This document shows positions 17,125-25,433 of a stretch of DNA of 28,798 nucleotides, piece after piece. The DNA comes from a virus: IMG/VR virus record IMGVR_UViG_3300009182_000243, positions 1 through 28,798 of that record, one strand, 5' to 3'. The notes below the pieces were generated by a model, which did not search any database, was not told where the DNA came from, and worked only from the letters and a program-made list of their open reading frames with translations. The translations under genes were made by a program, and so were the position numbers. The stretch's first letter is position 1; the number at the start of each line of letters is the position of its first letter.

Positions 17125-17552
17125 TGACAGATAATGCAAACAACGATCCTATAGGCCAAGCTTTAGGTGTTACGCCAATGAGTTCAACTAGCACAATCAG
17201 TAACATGATTGTTGATGCTCATGATGATTCTGCGAAAACAGACTTTGAAACAGCCAGAGCTAATATCTATGAAGTTATACAGAATGGTCAAGAGGCTATG
17301 TTTAAGCTTGGTCAAATAGCAGACAGTTCTCAACACCCAAGAGCTTTTGAAGTATTGGCAAAGTTAATGGATACAATGTTAGCAGCTAATAAAGATTTAA
17401 TGGAATTACAAAATACCATTAGAAAAATTACAGCTGCAAGCGCCCCAACAAACGAAACAGCAAAAACTATTCATAACAATTTATTTGTAGGTTCTACAGC
17501 AGAACTTCAAAAAGTAATCGAGAACATGAAAAATGGTGGATCTGCAGTTTAA
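17124..17552 (+). CDS. 16: Small terminase subunit gp16
   Basis: A 142-residue protein at the position expected for gene 16, between 15 and 17. The first 35 residues are polar and probably disordered. The middle (about 37-110) is a long helical stretch with FETARANIYEVIQNGQEAMFKLGQIADSSQHPRAFEVLAKLMDTML, the part that in relatives forms the oligomerising coiled coil. The C-terminus ends ELQKVIENMKNGGSAV. In T4, gp16 recognises DNA and stimulates the gp17 ATPase. The gene starts in the gene 15 stop (TAATG), and its last 20 bases overlap the start of gene 17. Confidence 0.9.
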   Translation: MTDNANNDPIGQALGVTPMSSTSTISNMIVDAHDDSAKTDFETARANIYEVIQNGQEAMFKLGQIADSSQHPRAFEVLAKLMDTMLAANKDLMELQNTIRKITAASAPTNETAKTIHNNLFVGSTAELQKVIENMKNGGSAV

Positions 17553-19185
17553 TAATGTACGCACTGGGTATAATGGTAACGTTAATCTCAAGCGTGAAAA
17601 TCAGGCTATCGAATGGACGCCTGAACTAGTACAAGAATATATAAGATGTTCTCAGGACGTTATATATTTCACTGAAACATATATGAAAATTATTAACGTT
17701 GATAAGGGGCTTATGAATTTTAAGCTTTACCCCTATCAAAAAGAAATGTTGTTATCGTTCGCCAATAATCGATTCAATATTGTAACGACTGCTCGTCAGG
17801 CTGGTAAATCGACTACTACCTGCGCTTTTATTCTTTGGTATATCATATTCCATAAAGACAAAACAGTTGCCCTCCTCGCCAACAAAGGCGATACGGCACG
17901 AGAAATTCTTGGACGTATTCAGCTTGCTTACCAGCACCTGCCTATATGGCTACAACAGGGTATCAAGGAATGGAACAAGGGTTCTTTTGAATTAGAAAAC
18001 AACTCTCGTGTTATCGCTTCTGCAACATCCACAGATTCAATCCGTGGTTATTCTATTAATATGTTGTTTATCGACGAAGCGGCGTTCATTGAAAACTGGG
18101 ATGAGTTTTTCACCTCTGTTTATCCTACGATTTCTTCAGGTAGCGAATCTAAAATTGTTCTGGTTTCTACACCTTGTGGCTTAAATCACTTTTATAGCAT
18201 CTGGGTCAATGCTATACAGAAACGTAACCAATATCAACACATACAAGTTATGTGGCAAGATGTTCCTGGACGAGACGAAAAATGGAGAGACGATACTTTA
18301 GCTGCTATGAACTTCGACTTAGAAAAGTTCGATCAGGAATATAATTGTGAATTCCTTGGTAGCTCTGGTACTCTTATTGCTGGTTGGAAACTTAAAGAGT
18401 TAGTCCATCAAACGCCATTAGTTGAACGCGAAGGGTTAATTCAATATATCCAACCAATCGACCAACATGTCTATATAATGTTATGCGACGTTTCTCGTGG
18501 TAAAGGTCTAGATTATTCTGCATTCCAACTTATAGATGTAACAACTATGCCATATCAACAGGCATGCGTATATCGTAACAATGCTATATCACCTATAGAT
18601 TATGCAGACTTCATTCACCGATCAGCTAAGGCATATAATAATGCATCTGTTCTAGTTGAAATTAACGATATCGGTGAGCAGGTTTCTCACTCATTACATT
18701 ATGATTTTGGTTACGAACATGTATTGTTTACTGAGAATGCTGGTCGTTCGGGTAAACGTATCACCGGTGGATTTGGTGGAGGCTCGGTAGACAAGGGTAT
18801 CAGAACAACCAAGATCGTTAAGTCGGTTGGATGTTCTATCCTTAAGCTTCTTATCGAACAGAACCAATTTATAGTCAACGATTTCCATACAATCAATGAA
18901 CTCTCAACTTTCTCTAAGAAGGGAACTTCTTATGAAGCCGAGTCTGGCAAACATGATGACTTGGTTATGTGTCTTGTTCTTTTCGCTTGGCTCTCGGAGC
19001 AGCAATATTTCAAAGATTATACCAATATAAATACGCTTATGTCCCTTCGTGAAAAAACAGAAGAGGATATGGAACAGGACATGTCACCATTCGGTTTCAT
19101 GTTCGACGGTCGAGATGAATACGATGAAACAATTGAAAGGATCGTTCCAGATAGTTGGATGTGGAACACACAAGAAAATTTCTAA
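17533..19185 (+). CDS. 17: Large terminase subunit gp17 (packaging ATPase/nuclease)
   Basis: A 550-residue DNA-packaging motor. ATPase domain: an adenine-binding YPYQKEML stretch (66-73), Walker A ARQAGKST (87-94, Lys92), Walker B MLFIDE (177-182, Glu182 catalytic) and the coupling motif STP (212-214). The nuclease domain of RNase H fold shows Asp319 in LCDVSRGKG, Glu376 in VEIND and the Asp475-Asp476 pair in KHDDLVM, the usual acidic metal site. The start at 17533 lies within gene 16 (20-base overlap); a GTG is the second codon, so exact initiation is slightly uncertain. All key residues are intact and the length fits the family. The protein docks on portal gp20 and cuts the concatemer to begin and end packaging. 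Confidence 0.95.
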   Translation: MVDLQFNNVRTGYNGNVNLKRENQAIEWTPELVQEYIRCSQDVIYFTETYMKIINVDKGLMNFKLYPYQKEMLLSFANNRFNIVTTARQAGKSTTTCAFILWYIIFHKDKTVALLANKGDTAREILGRIQLAYQHLPIWLQQGIKEWNKGSFELENNSRVIASATSTDSIRGYSINMLFIDEAAFIENWDEFFTSVYPTISSGSESKIVLVSTPCGLNHFYSIWVNAIQKRNQYQHIQVMWQDVPGRDEKWRDDTLAAMNFDLEKFDQEYNCEFLGSSGTLIAGWKLKELVHQTPLVEREGLIQYIQPIDQHVYIMLCDVSRGKGLDYSAFQLIDVTTMPYQQACVYRNNAISPIDYADFIHRSAKAYNNASVLVEINDIGEQVSHSLHYDFGYEHVLFTENAGRSGKRITGGFGGGSVDKGIRTTKIVKSVGCSILKLLIEQNQFIVNDFHTINELSTFSKKGTSYEAESGKHDDLVMCLVLFAWLSEQQYFKDYTNINTLMSLREKTEEDMEQDMSPFGFMFDGRDEYDETIERIVPDSWMWNTQENF

Positions 19186-19187
19186 AT

Positions 19188-19251
19188 CCCCTTAAAATTG
19201 AATTATTATAAATAATGGTAAATATAACTATCATACAACCTAATAAAGGGG
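19188..19251 (+). promoter_or_regulatory. Possible long-range stem masking the gene 18 Shine-Dalgarno in read-through RNA
   Basis: CCCCTT at 19188-19193, three bases after the gene 17 stop, is complementary over six bases to AAGGGG at 19246-19251, the gene 18 Shine-Dalgarno. The late promoter lies between the two arms. RNA started at that promoter would lack the CCCCTT arm and leave the site open, while RNA continuing from gene 17 could pair. T4 uses this arrangement for some genes. Here it is a sequence-based inference with a long 52-base loop. Confidence 0.35.
19207..19214 (+). promoter_or_regulatory. T4-type late promoter of gene 18 (TATAAATA)
   Basis: An exact late consensus box in the 73-base gap between genes 17 and 18, 44 bases before the gene 18 ATG. 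It sits in a small inverted repeat, ATTATT (19202-19207) / AATAAT (19211-19216). The leader ends with a strong AAAGGGG Shine-Dalgarno at 19245-19251. Unlike most boxes here, it does not overlap a stop codon. Confidence 0.75.
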
Positions 19252-19258
19252 TAAAACT

Positions 19259-21853
19259 ATGGCTTTTCAATTATCTCCAGGCGTAAACGTTACTGAAATC
19301 GATCTTACTACAGTTGTGCCCGCAGTTTCCAGTTCTGTTGGTGCATTTGGTGGTGTATTCCGTTGGGGTCCGATCGGACAGAGATTGTTAGTAGATAACG
19401 AAGCTTCTCTTGTTTCTAGATATGGCATGCCAACATCGTTCAATGCAGAAACATTTTTCACTGCTGCCAATTTCCTTTCTTATACAAATAGCCTTTATAT
19501 TTCTCGTGCTGCAAATACTACAGGCACTACGCCATCAAATATTAATTTTGTTGTAACAGCAAATACTATCATATCTAACAATATCCTTATCGGTAATACT
19601 ACTAATTTGTCTGTTGGTATGTATGTTACACAGACAGGTAATTCTAGTGTAATCCCTTCTGGTACTCAGTATAGTATTGCAGCTGTAAACTCAACTGCAG
19701 TTATCCTTTCTTCAAATATATTCACTACTAATACTGGTAGTTCTGCTAACACAAATCTTTATTTTGGTCGTTCAGAAACAACATATACTGCAGTTGGCAC
19801 AGGCGCAAATACTAATGCTTCAGCTCCATACTTTGTTGCTAATCTTGCTGATCAAATTGTCAAGAATGAAAACGCTTATCTCTTAAAAGAAGGTACGTTC
19901 GACACAGATATTGCATATCTAGCAAAGTATCCTGGAGCAATGGGTAATTCTCTTAGAGTTTCTGTTTGCGATAACGCGAATTCGTTTTCTTCTAATATCC
20001 CTCTATCTAATTCAACAGTTAATACAGCAATTGAATTTAGAATTGGATCAGACAGCGCAACTGTTAAATTCCTAGGCACATCAAATGGATCTGCTAATAC
20101 TGTATCTTCTAATTTTTCTATTGGCGATCAGATCCTTGCTGGAAACAGTACATTAAGCCTGCAGTATCTTCAAATTACAAAACTTGAAGTTGGCTCAAAT
20201 GCATCTTATGTAAATACAGCAACCAATTCATTCAATGGTAATGGTAGTTTTGTTAATGCTTATACTGGATTTATTACTGCTCCAAATACAAATCCATATA
20301 GCAACGGTGATATAGTCAACTATGTTAATGCTGCTTCTCAAACTGTTCTTTCTGGTTTAGCTGGTGGTACAAACTATTATATCGTTGAGTCAAATACAAG
20401 CGGCTTTAAGCTTGCAACAAATGCTTATGGAACTGCAATTTCTACAATCGTTCCGGCGGTTGGTTCTGACTTTACTCTTACATCAAACACTAACGTATTG
20501 AAGATTACTTTTGATGACCCATACAGACTTCGCGACAATTATGTAACAAGCACAATTAACCGTAACTGGGAATTCTTTAATCTAGTTGGATCTGCTCCTG
20601 GTCAGTCAAATTATCAATTCGTTAATGGTAACACTTCTGTCAATGACGAACTTCATGTTGTAGTTGTTGATAATGGTGGATTGTTCTCTGGTGTAACTGG
20701 CACTGTTCTTGAAACTTATAAGGGTCTATCAAGAGCAACAAGTTCAGTTAATGGCGATGGCACTGATAATTATTATAAGAGTGTTATTAATAAGAACTCA
20801 CAGTATGTTTGGTGGGCAAATGATCGTACAACAGCTGTTTCAAACACTGCAACAAACCTAATAAATTCATCTTCACTATCACCTTTTAATATCCAGTTTT
20901 CTCTAGGTAATGATGGTAGAGACGAAGCAACTATAACAATGAGCTGCCTTGGTGAAGCTTATGACTTGTTCCAGTCACCTGAAGACGTAGATATTTCTCT
21001 TGTTCTACAGGGTCGTCCAATCGGCGGAACAGCATTAGTTGGCGGTCAAACTGTTTCAAACTTCCAGCTAGCAAATTATATAATCGATAACATTTGCGAA
21101 ACTCGTAGAGACTGTATTGCATTAATTTCACCAGATAAAGCTATGATGCTTAACAATGTTGGTAACGAAGCATCAAGTCTTAAGAATTGGAGAGGTGCTG
21201 TACGTAGTACTTCTTATGCTGTTCTTGATTCTGGTTATAAATACCAGTACGATCGCTACAATGATGTAAACCGTTGGATTCCATTGAACGGCGACATCGG
21301 TGGTCTATGCGCTCGTACAGATCAAACTAACGATGCATGGTGGTCACCAGCTGGTTTCAATCGCGGAAACATTAAGAATTCAATTAAGCTTGCTTATAAT
21401 CCTAAGAAAACAGAACGTGATACCCTTTATACTAATGGTATCAACCCAGTTATATCACCTCCTGGTCAGGGAACTGTTCTTTATGGTGATAGAACTCTTC
21501 AGGCAAAGCCATCTGCATTCGATCGTATTAATGTTCGTAGATTGTTTATCGTTCTTGAAAAGGCAATTTCAACCGCTGCTAAGTATTCACTATTTGAATT
21601 CAATGATGCATTTACTCGTGCACAGTTTAAAAATCTTGTAACACCTTATCTTCGCACTATTAAGGGTCGTCGTGGTATTACTGATTTCCTTGTTGTTTGT
21701 GATGATTCAAATAACACACAATCAGTAATTGATACTGCTCAGTTTGTTGGTGATATCTATATTAAGCCAGCTCGTTCAATCAACTTTATCCAGCTGAACT
21801 TCGTTGCTGTTCCAAGTGGTGTTCAGTTCTCTGAAGTTGTTGGCAAGTTTTAA
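19259..21853 (+). CDS. 18: Tail sheath protein gp18, enlarged
   Basis: An 864-residue protein, about 200 longer than T4 gp18 (659). The N-terminus (MAFQLSPGVNVTEIDLTTVV, VGAFGGVFRWGPIGQRLLV) and the C-terminal core (RRLFIVLEKAISTAAKYSLFEFND, LVTPYLRTIKGRRGITDFLVVCDD, NFIQLNFVAVPSGVQFSEVVGKF) are clear sheath signatures. The added length is in Asn/Ser/Thr-rich beta material. One segment is at about residues 96-178, between ISRAAN and the conserved AYLLKEGTFDTDIAYLAKYPGAMGNSLRV. Another is at about 335-400, with NPYSNGDIVNYVNA and GLAGGTNYYIVESNTSGFKLA, which resembles small surface repeat domains. These probably project from the outer sheath surface. The protein contracts around the gp19 tube during DNA delivery. 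Confidence 0.93.
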   Translation: MAFQLSPGVNVTEIDLTTVVPAVSSSVGAFGGVFRWGPIGQRLLVDNEASLVSRYGMPTSFNAETFFTAANFLSYTNSLYISRAANTTGTTPSNINFVVTANTIISNNILIGNTTNLSVGMYVTQTGNSSVIPSGTQYSIAAVNSTAVILSSNIFTTNTGSSANTNLYFGRSETTYTAVGTGANTNASAPYFVANLADQIVKNENAYLLKEGTFDTDIAYLAKYPGAMGNSLRVSVCDNANSFSSNIPLSNSTVNTAIEFRIGSDSATVKFLGTSNGSANTVSSNFSIGDQILAGNSTLSLQYLQITKLEVGSNASYVNTATNSFNGNGSFVNAYTGFITAPNTNPYSNGDIVNYVNAASQTVLSGLAGGTNYYIVESNTSGFKLATNAYGTAISTIVPAVGSDFTLTSNTNVLKITFDDPYRLRDNYVTSTINRNWEFFNLVGSAPGQSNYQFVNGNTSVNDELHVVVVDNGGLFSGVTGTVLETYKGLSRATSSVNGDGTDNYYKSVINKNSQYVWWANDRTTAVSNTATNLINSSSLSPFNIQFSLGNDGRDEATITMSCLGEAYDLFQSPEDVDISLVLQGRPIGGTALVGGQTVSNFQLANYIIDNICETRRDCIALISPDKAMMLNNVGNEASSLKNWRGAVRSTSYAVLDSGYKYQYDRYNDVNRWIPLNGDIGGLCARTDQTNDAWWSPAGFNRGNIKNSIKLAYNPKKTERDTLYTNGINPVISPPGQGTVLYGDRTLQAKPSAFDRINVRRLFIVLEKAISTAAKYSLFEFNDAFTRAQFKNLVTPYLRTIKGRRGITDFLVVCDDSNNTQSVIDTAQFVGDIYIKPARSINFIQLNFVAVPSGVQFSEVVGKF

Positions 21854-21859
21854 TAAATA
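21851..21859 (+). promoter_or_regulatory. T4-type late promoter box of gene 19, overlapping the gene 18 stop
   Basis: TAATAAATA, whose first three bases are the gene 18 stop. It is followed by an AAAAGGAG Shine-Dalgarno (21872-21879) and the gene 19 ATG at 21887. It is one base away from the T4 late consensus. Confidence 0.55.
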
Positions 21860-21886
21860 GATTAAAGCTCAAAAGGAGTATCTTAG

Positions 21887-22501
21887 ATGCCATTTAATAT
21901 CAATAGCTTCAAACAAAATGGTCTGGTGTACGGTGGTGCCAGACCATCCCTATTCAACGTAGTTCTATCAGTGCCAGGAGCTCTTGGCATTGATAGCGTT
22001 TCTGTAGACAAGTTCCGTTTTGTTTGCCGTACTGCTGCTCTTCCAGAATCAACAATTTCTCCAATCGAAATTCCTTATTTTGGTCGTAAGATTAAAGTTG
22101 CTGGAGAAAGAACTTTCGGCGACTGGTCAGTAACAGTAATGAACGACGAAGATTTCGCTGTTCGTGCATTGTTCGAAACTTGGTCAAATGCTCTTAATCG
22201 TCATGTATCAAATGTTCGTGATGCTGGCATTGGCGCTGAACAGTATAAGACAGACTTAGAAGTAATTCAATATTCTAAAGATGGTTCAGAAATTCGTTCA
22301 TATCAGTTTGTTGGGGCTTTCCCAACATCTATTGGCGAAATTCAACTTGGCTGGGATTCAGCTAGTCAAATCGAAGAATTTTCTGTAACATTCTCTTATG
22401 ATTATTGGGTTCCAGTTATTGAGACTTCTGATAAGAAGGCTGGTGGCGTAAACGTGTATGGACCACAAACTGAGCTAGATGGTACTGCTGGCGCTATCTA
22501 A
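21887..22501 (+). CDS. 19: Tail tube protein gp19
   Basis: A 204-residue protein, moderately longer than T4 gp19 (163). It contains GGARPSLFNVVLSVPG, FRFVCRTAALPESTISPIEIPYFGRKIKVAGERTFGDWSVTVMNDEDFAVRALFETWSNALN and FVGAFPTSIGEIQLGWDSASQIEEFSVTFSYDYW, the typical tube-protein series ending in the strand that packs between subunits. Hexamers stack to form the channel that gp18 surrounds. It has its own late promoter and a strong ribosome site, as expected for a protein needed in high copy. The last residues (about 180-204) are a short extension. Confidence 0.92.
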   Translation: MPFNINSFKQNGLVYGGARPSLFNVVLSVPGALGIDSVSVDKFRFVCRTAALPESTISPIEIPYFGRKIKVAGERTFGDWSVTVMNDEDFAVRALFETWSNALNRHVSNVRDAGIGAEQYKTDLEVIQYSKDGSEIRSYQFVGAFPTSIGEIQLGWDSASQIEEFSVTFSYDYWVPVIETSDKKAGGVNVYGPQTELDGTAGAI

Positions 22502-22507
22502 TAAATA
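22499..22507 (+). promoter_or_regulatory. T4-type late promoter box overlapping the gene 19 stop
   Basis: TAATAAATA again uses the upstream stop codon as its first three bases. If the box sits at -10, RNA would begin near 22513, only about 10 bases before the hairpin at 22523-22543, which would then be close to the 5' end of the portal mRNA. Confidence 0.5.
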
Positions 22508-22522
22508 TTTTTTATGATTATA

Positions 22523-22543
22523 GGAGGGGAACAAATCCCCTCC
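22523..22543 (+). promoter_or_regulatory. 8-bp G/C-rich hairpin in the portal gene leader
   Basis: GGAGGGGA (22523-22530), loop ACAAA, TCCCCTCC (22536-22543): a perfect 8-bp stem in an otherwise AT-rich gap. No run of T follows, so a simple intrinsic terminator is unlikely. The 3' arm can instead pair, as CTCCA (22540-22544), with TGGAG (22548-22552), which contains the portal Shine-Dalgarno GGAG. The two structures exclude each other, and the larger one leaves the ribosome site free. Confidence 0.6.
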
Positions 22544-22558
22544 AATTTGGAGAATTAA

Positions 22559-24328
22559 ATGGCAGAATTATTTGGTTTTGAGTTTAAAAGAAAAGATCAG
22601 AAAGCTATTGATGAGATTCAATCGTTTGCTCCAAAGGAGACAGATGATGGTGCAGTCGTTGTTGCAGCTGGTGGTGCGTTTGGTACATATGTTGATCTTG
22701 ACGGAACTGTTAGAACAGAAGCAGAATTAGTAACTAAGTATCGCGAGATGTCGCTTCATCCCGAATGTGATTCAGCGGTTGATGAAATTATTAACGAATC
22801 TATTTCTATTGATGAAGAAGTAATTGTACAGATTAATTTAGAAAACGTTAAAACAATGTCACCACAAATTAAAAAAGTGGTAACCGATGAATTCCAAAAT
22901 TGTTTAGCTTTACTACAATTTAATACTCATGCCTACGATATATACCGTCGTTGGTATGTTGATGGGCGTTTATATTATCATGTGCTTGTTGATGACAAAA
23001 ACCCCAAAGAAGGTATCAAAGAACTACGTTACGTTGATCCACGTAAGATCCGTAAGGTAAGAGAAGTTTCGAAAAAGAAAGTTCCTAATGGTAACTCTGG
23101 TGATGCAGTTATCTCTAGGGTTGCTAACGAATACTTTATCTTTAATGATAAAGGGTTTAATTATGGCAATAGAACATCCGGACCAACTACTTCTGGTTTG
23201 AAAATTGCCAAGGATTCAGTAGTTCATGTTGTATCTGGTTTGACTGATAATCAAGGTACAATGGTTCTTTCTTATTTGCATAAAGCCATTAAGGCTCTTA
23301 ATCAATTGCGTACACTAGAAGATGCTTTGGTTATCTATCGTTTAGCTCGCGCCCCCGAACGTCGTATTTGGTACATTGACGTTGGTAATCTTCCTAAGAT
23401 GAAGGCAGAGCAGTATGTTCGCGATATCATGGTCAAACATAAGAATCGTTTGATCTATGATGCGGCAACTGGAGAAATTAGAGACGACCGTAAGTTCATG
23501 ACCATGTTGGAAGACTATTGGCTTCCTCGTCGTGAAGGTGGTAGAGGTACGGAGGTTACTACCCTACCAGGCGGTCAGACACTAGGTCAAATGGACGACG
23601 TTCTATATTTCCAAAAGAAATTTCTCCAGTGCTTAAATGTTCCTGTAAGTCGTCTTAACTCAGACGCACTATTTTCTATTGGTCGCGCGACTGAAATTAC
23701 TCGCGATGAGTTGAAGTTCGCTCGTTTCATTATTCGTCTTCGTTCTAGATTTTCTCAGCTGTTCATTAAGATGCTTGAAAAACAATTAGTTCTTAAGGGA
23801 ATTATGACACCTGATGATTGGAATGTGTTTGTATCCGACATTAAGTTTGACTATGCCAAAGATAATTATTTCACTGAGCTTAAAGATGCTGAGATTGCTC
23901 AGGGTCGTATTCAGTTGGCTGGTGCATTCCAGGATTTTGCTGGTAAGTATTATTCACACGATTGGATTCGTAGAAACGTTCTTCAGCAGACTGACGTTGA
24001 TATTGAAGAGCAGGAAGCACAGATTGCTGCCGAGAATCAATCACAGGATCCACGTTGGATGAATCCAATGATTGAGCAGAATGCTATGCAAATGCAACAG
24101 CAAGCAGCGGCTCAGGATCAAGGTCAACAGGCTTCGCCTGAAGAAACTAACAAACAAGAAGAAATAAGACAGGCTATGGTTTTCATTAAACAAATGAAAC
24201 AGAAGGGTAGTCCTGCTAACCGTTCTATTCAGGACCAGTCTAAGTATAAAGCAGCAGTTCAATTAGTTGCTAAAAACCCAGATATAGTTAATTCATTGGG
24301 CAGTGGTAATGCTCAACAAACACAATGA
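22559..24328 (+). CDS. 20: Portal vertex protein gp20
   Basis: A 589-residue portal protein. Hallmarks are SLHPECDSAVDEIINESIS (about 63-81), RRWYVDGRLYYHVLVDDKNPKEGIKELRYVDPRKIRKVREV (about 125-165), RLARAPERRIWYIDVGNLPKMKAEQYVRDIMVKHKNRLIYDAATGEIRDDRKFMTMLEDYWLPRREGGRGTEVTTLPGG (about 261-340) and LNVPVSRLNSDALFSIGRATEITRDELKFARFI. The C-terminal 90 residues are Gln-rich and polar. The dodecamer starts prohead assembly, and gp17 docks on it. A GGAG Shine-Dalgarno lies 6 bases before the ATG, just after the leader hairpin. Length is slightly above T4 gp20 (524). Confidence 0.95.
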   Translation: MAELFGFEFKRKDQKAIDEIQSFAPKETDDGAVVVAAGGAFGTYVDLDGTVRTEAELVTKYREMSLHPECDSAVDEIINESISIDEEVIVQINLENVKTMSPQIKKVVTDEFQNCLALLQFNTHAYDIYRRWYVDGRLYYHVLVDDKNPKEGIKELRYVDPRKIRKVREVSKKKVPNGNSGDAVISRVANEYFIFNDKGFNYGNRTSGPTTSGLKIAKDSVVHVVSGLTDNQGTMVLSYLHKAIKALNQLRTLEDALVIYRLARAPERRIWYIDVGNLPKMKAEQYVRDIMVKHKNRLIYDAATGEIRDDRKFMTMLEDYWLPRREGGRGTEVTTLPGGQTLGQMDDVLYFQKKFLQCLNVPVSRLNSDALFSIGRATEITRDELKFARFIIRLRSRFSQLFIKMLEKQLVLKGIMTPDDWNVFVSDIKFDYAKDNYFTELKDAEIAQGRIQLAGAFQDFAGKYYSHDWIRRNVLQQTDVDIEEQEAQIAAENQSQDPRWMNPMIEQNAMQMQQQAAAQDQGQQASPEETNKQEEIRQAMVFIKQMKQKGSPANRSIQDQSKYKAAVQLVAKNPDIVNSLGSGNAQQTQ

Positions 24329-24337
24329 GGTTAATAT

Positions 24338-24529
24338 ATGAGTGAATATAAATATGATATTACAGATTTAATTTCAACTGCTTATGAACAGAAACCATTA
24401 GATTTCGAAACAGCATTTAACGATTTGATCGTTGATAGAATTGCAACAGCAGTAAATGATAAGAAAATAGCTGTCGCTCAACAAATGTATGGTTATACAC
24501 CAGATAACGAAGAAGAATCAGAGGATTAA
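24338..24529 (+). CDS. Small prohead core protein, gp67-like
   Basis: A 63-residue acidic protein directly after the portal gene, where T4 has gene 67. It reads MSEYKYDITDLISTAYEQKP, then LDFETAFNDLIVDRIATAVNDKKIAVAQQMYG and a Glu/Asp-rich end. The 'FNDLI...I..A..DKK..VAQ.M' helix followed by an acidic tail is seen in the equivalent small protein of many T4-like phages. In T4, gp67 is an abundant internal core protein cut by gp21. Assignment rests on position and composition more than on strong identity, so I give no symbol. Confidence 0.7.
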   Translation: MSEYKYDITDLISTAYEQKPLDFETAFNDLIVDRIATAVNDKKIAVAQQMYGYTPDNEEESED

Positions 24530-24533
24530 ACAA

Positions 24534-25433
24534 ATGGCGAAACCGCTCAGAGACGTTGCTCCAAAAGCCCAAAAAGAAAACAAACTAGCTGGTGTTAAAA
24601 AGAGTAAAACAGAACCAGCAGATATTTCTGACTTTAATGCATCGTCAGGCAATCAGGATTTCGCCAAGAAACATAAGATTGAAAAGCATGCCGATCGTGT
24701 AGGTAATGATGAAGATCCGTACAGTGGAAATGATGAACATTATGCATTAAATTCTAAATCAGAAAAACGTTATGGAAATAAAAAAGGTGACGCTGAAAAA
24801 GTTTATGAATCAATGAAATGTGAATCATGCGGTAAGGCTTATGAAGGTGAGTCATGTGGTTGCAGCGGTAAATCTGTACCAGAAGCAAAGCCAGGCAAAA
24901 GAGGAATGATTGCTGATAAGAAAAAACTTCAGGAAGTATTGACTAAGAAAACTCCAGCTAGTGAAGTAATTTCAGATTTCGTTCATAGCAAGAATAAAAC
25001 ATTTTCTGGTGATTCAAAGAAACAGCGTATTAAAAGAGCACTAGGTGCTTACTATGGTATGCATAAAGAAGAAGAAGAAGAACAGATTGATGAGATTTCA
25101 GATGCACTTGCTTTGAGTACTGCTAGAGGTGCAGCAAAATCAATGGACACTGCTGACGTAAATACTGATAAAGGATTTTCTACTTTTCAAAAAAGAGCTA
25201 AAACTCAAGCTTTGGCTCTTGATAAAATGAATCCTGATTATAAAAGATTGAAAGCAAAGGTTGGTACATCTGATGCTAACGCCAAAGATGCTGCTTACAG
25301 AGATGCTGTTAAAGAAGAAAAGATTAACGAGATCACTAAGAAAAAGAAAACAGAAAAAGAATCAGCGCCTGGAGATACTCCTATAAGAATGCCTTCTGGT
25401 AATGTTGGCGATTCAGATACAGGGAGAATATAA
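24534..25433 (+). CDS. Lysine-rich prohead core/internal protein at the gene 68 position
   Basis: A 299-residue, highly charged protein. I start it at the ATG 24534 (MAKPLRDVAPKAQKEN); an upstream in-frame ATG lies inside the previous gene. Residues 94-113 hold CESCGKAYEGESCGCSG with Cys at 96, 99, 108 and 110, which could bind one zinc ion. Residues about 139-175 read KTPASEVISDFVHSKNKTFSGDSKKQRIKRALGAYYG, a motif I know from several proteins of large T4-like marine phages. The rest is low-complexity Lys/Glu/Asp with an EEEEEQIDEI stretch. In T4 this position holds gene 68, a core protein of about 140 residues; this one is twice as long. A packaged or core role is likely but not shown. Confidence 0.7.
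   Translation: MAKPLRDVAPKAQKENKLAGVKKSKTEPADISDFNASSGNQDFAKKHKIEKHADRVGNDEDPYSGNDEHYALNSKSEKRYGNKKGDAEKVYESMKCESCGKAYEGESCGCSGKSVPEAKPGKRGMIADKKKLQEVLTKKTPASEVISDFVHSKNKTFSGDSKKQRIKRALGAYYGMHKEEEEEQIDEISDALALSTARGAAKSMDTADVNTDKGFSTFQKRAKTQALALDKMNPDYKRLKAKVGTSDANAKDAAYRDAVKEEKINEITKKKKTEKESAPGDTPIRMPSGNVGDSDTGRI

Noticed and set aside
19026-19033. Exact TATAAATA within gene 17
   Set aside because: It falls in codons for Asn-Ile-Asn and is far from the next start, with a better placed box at 19207. Treated as chance, though RNA mapping could revive it. The TATAAATA at 21236-21243 in gene 18 is judged the same way.
22523-22543. Intrinsic terminator after gene 19
   Set aside because: The stem is strong, but only AATTT follows instead of a T-run, and the portal ribosome site comes at once. 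I kept it as a leader hairpin rather than a terminator.
24347-24354. Exact TATAAATA near the start of the gp67-like gene
   Set aside because: It results from Tyr-Lys-Tyr codons at the start of the gene and does not precede a ribosome site closely. It could serve the downstream 68-like and 21 genes, but nothing else supports this.
24489-24533. Upstream ATG extending the 68-position gene by 15 residues
   Set aside because: The extension overlaps the acidic end of the gp67-like gene in another frame. The ATG at 24534, just after that stop, is the more natural start.
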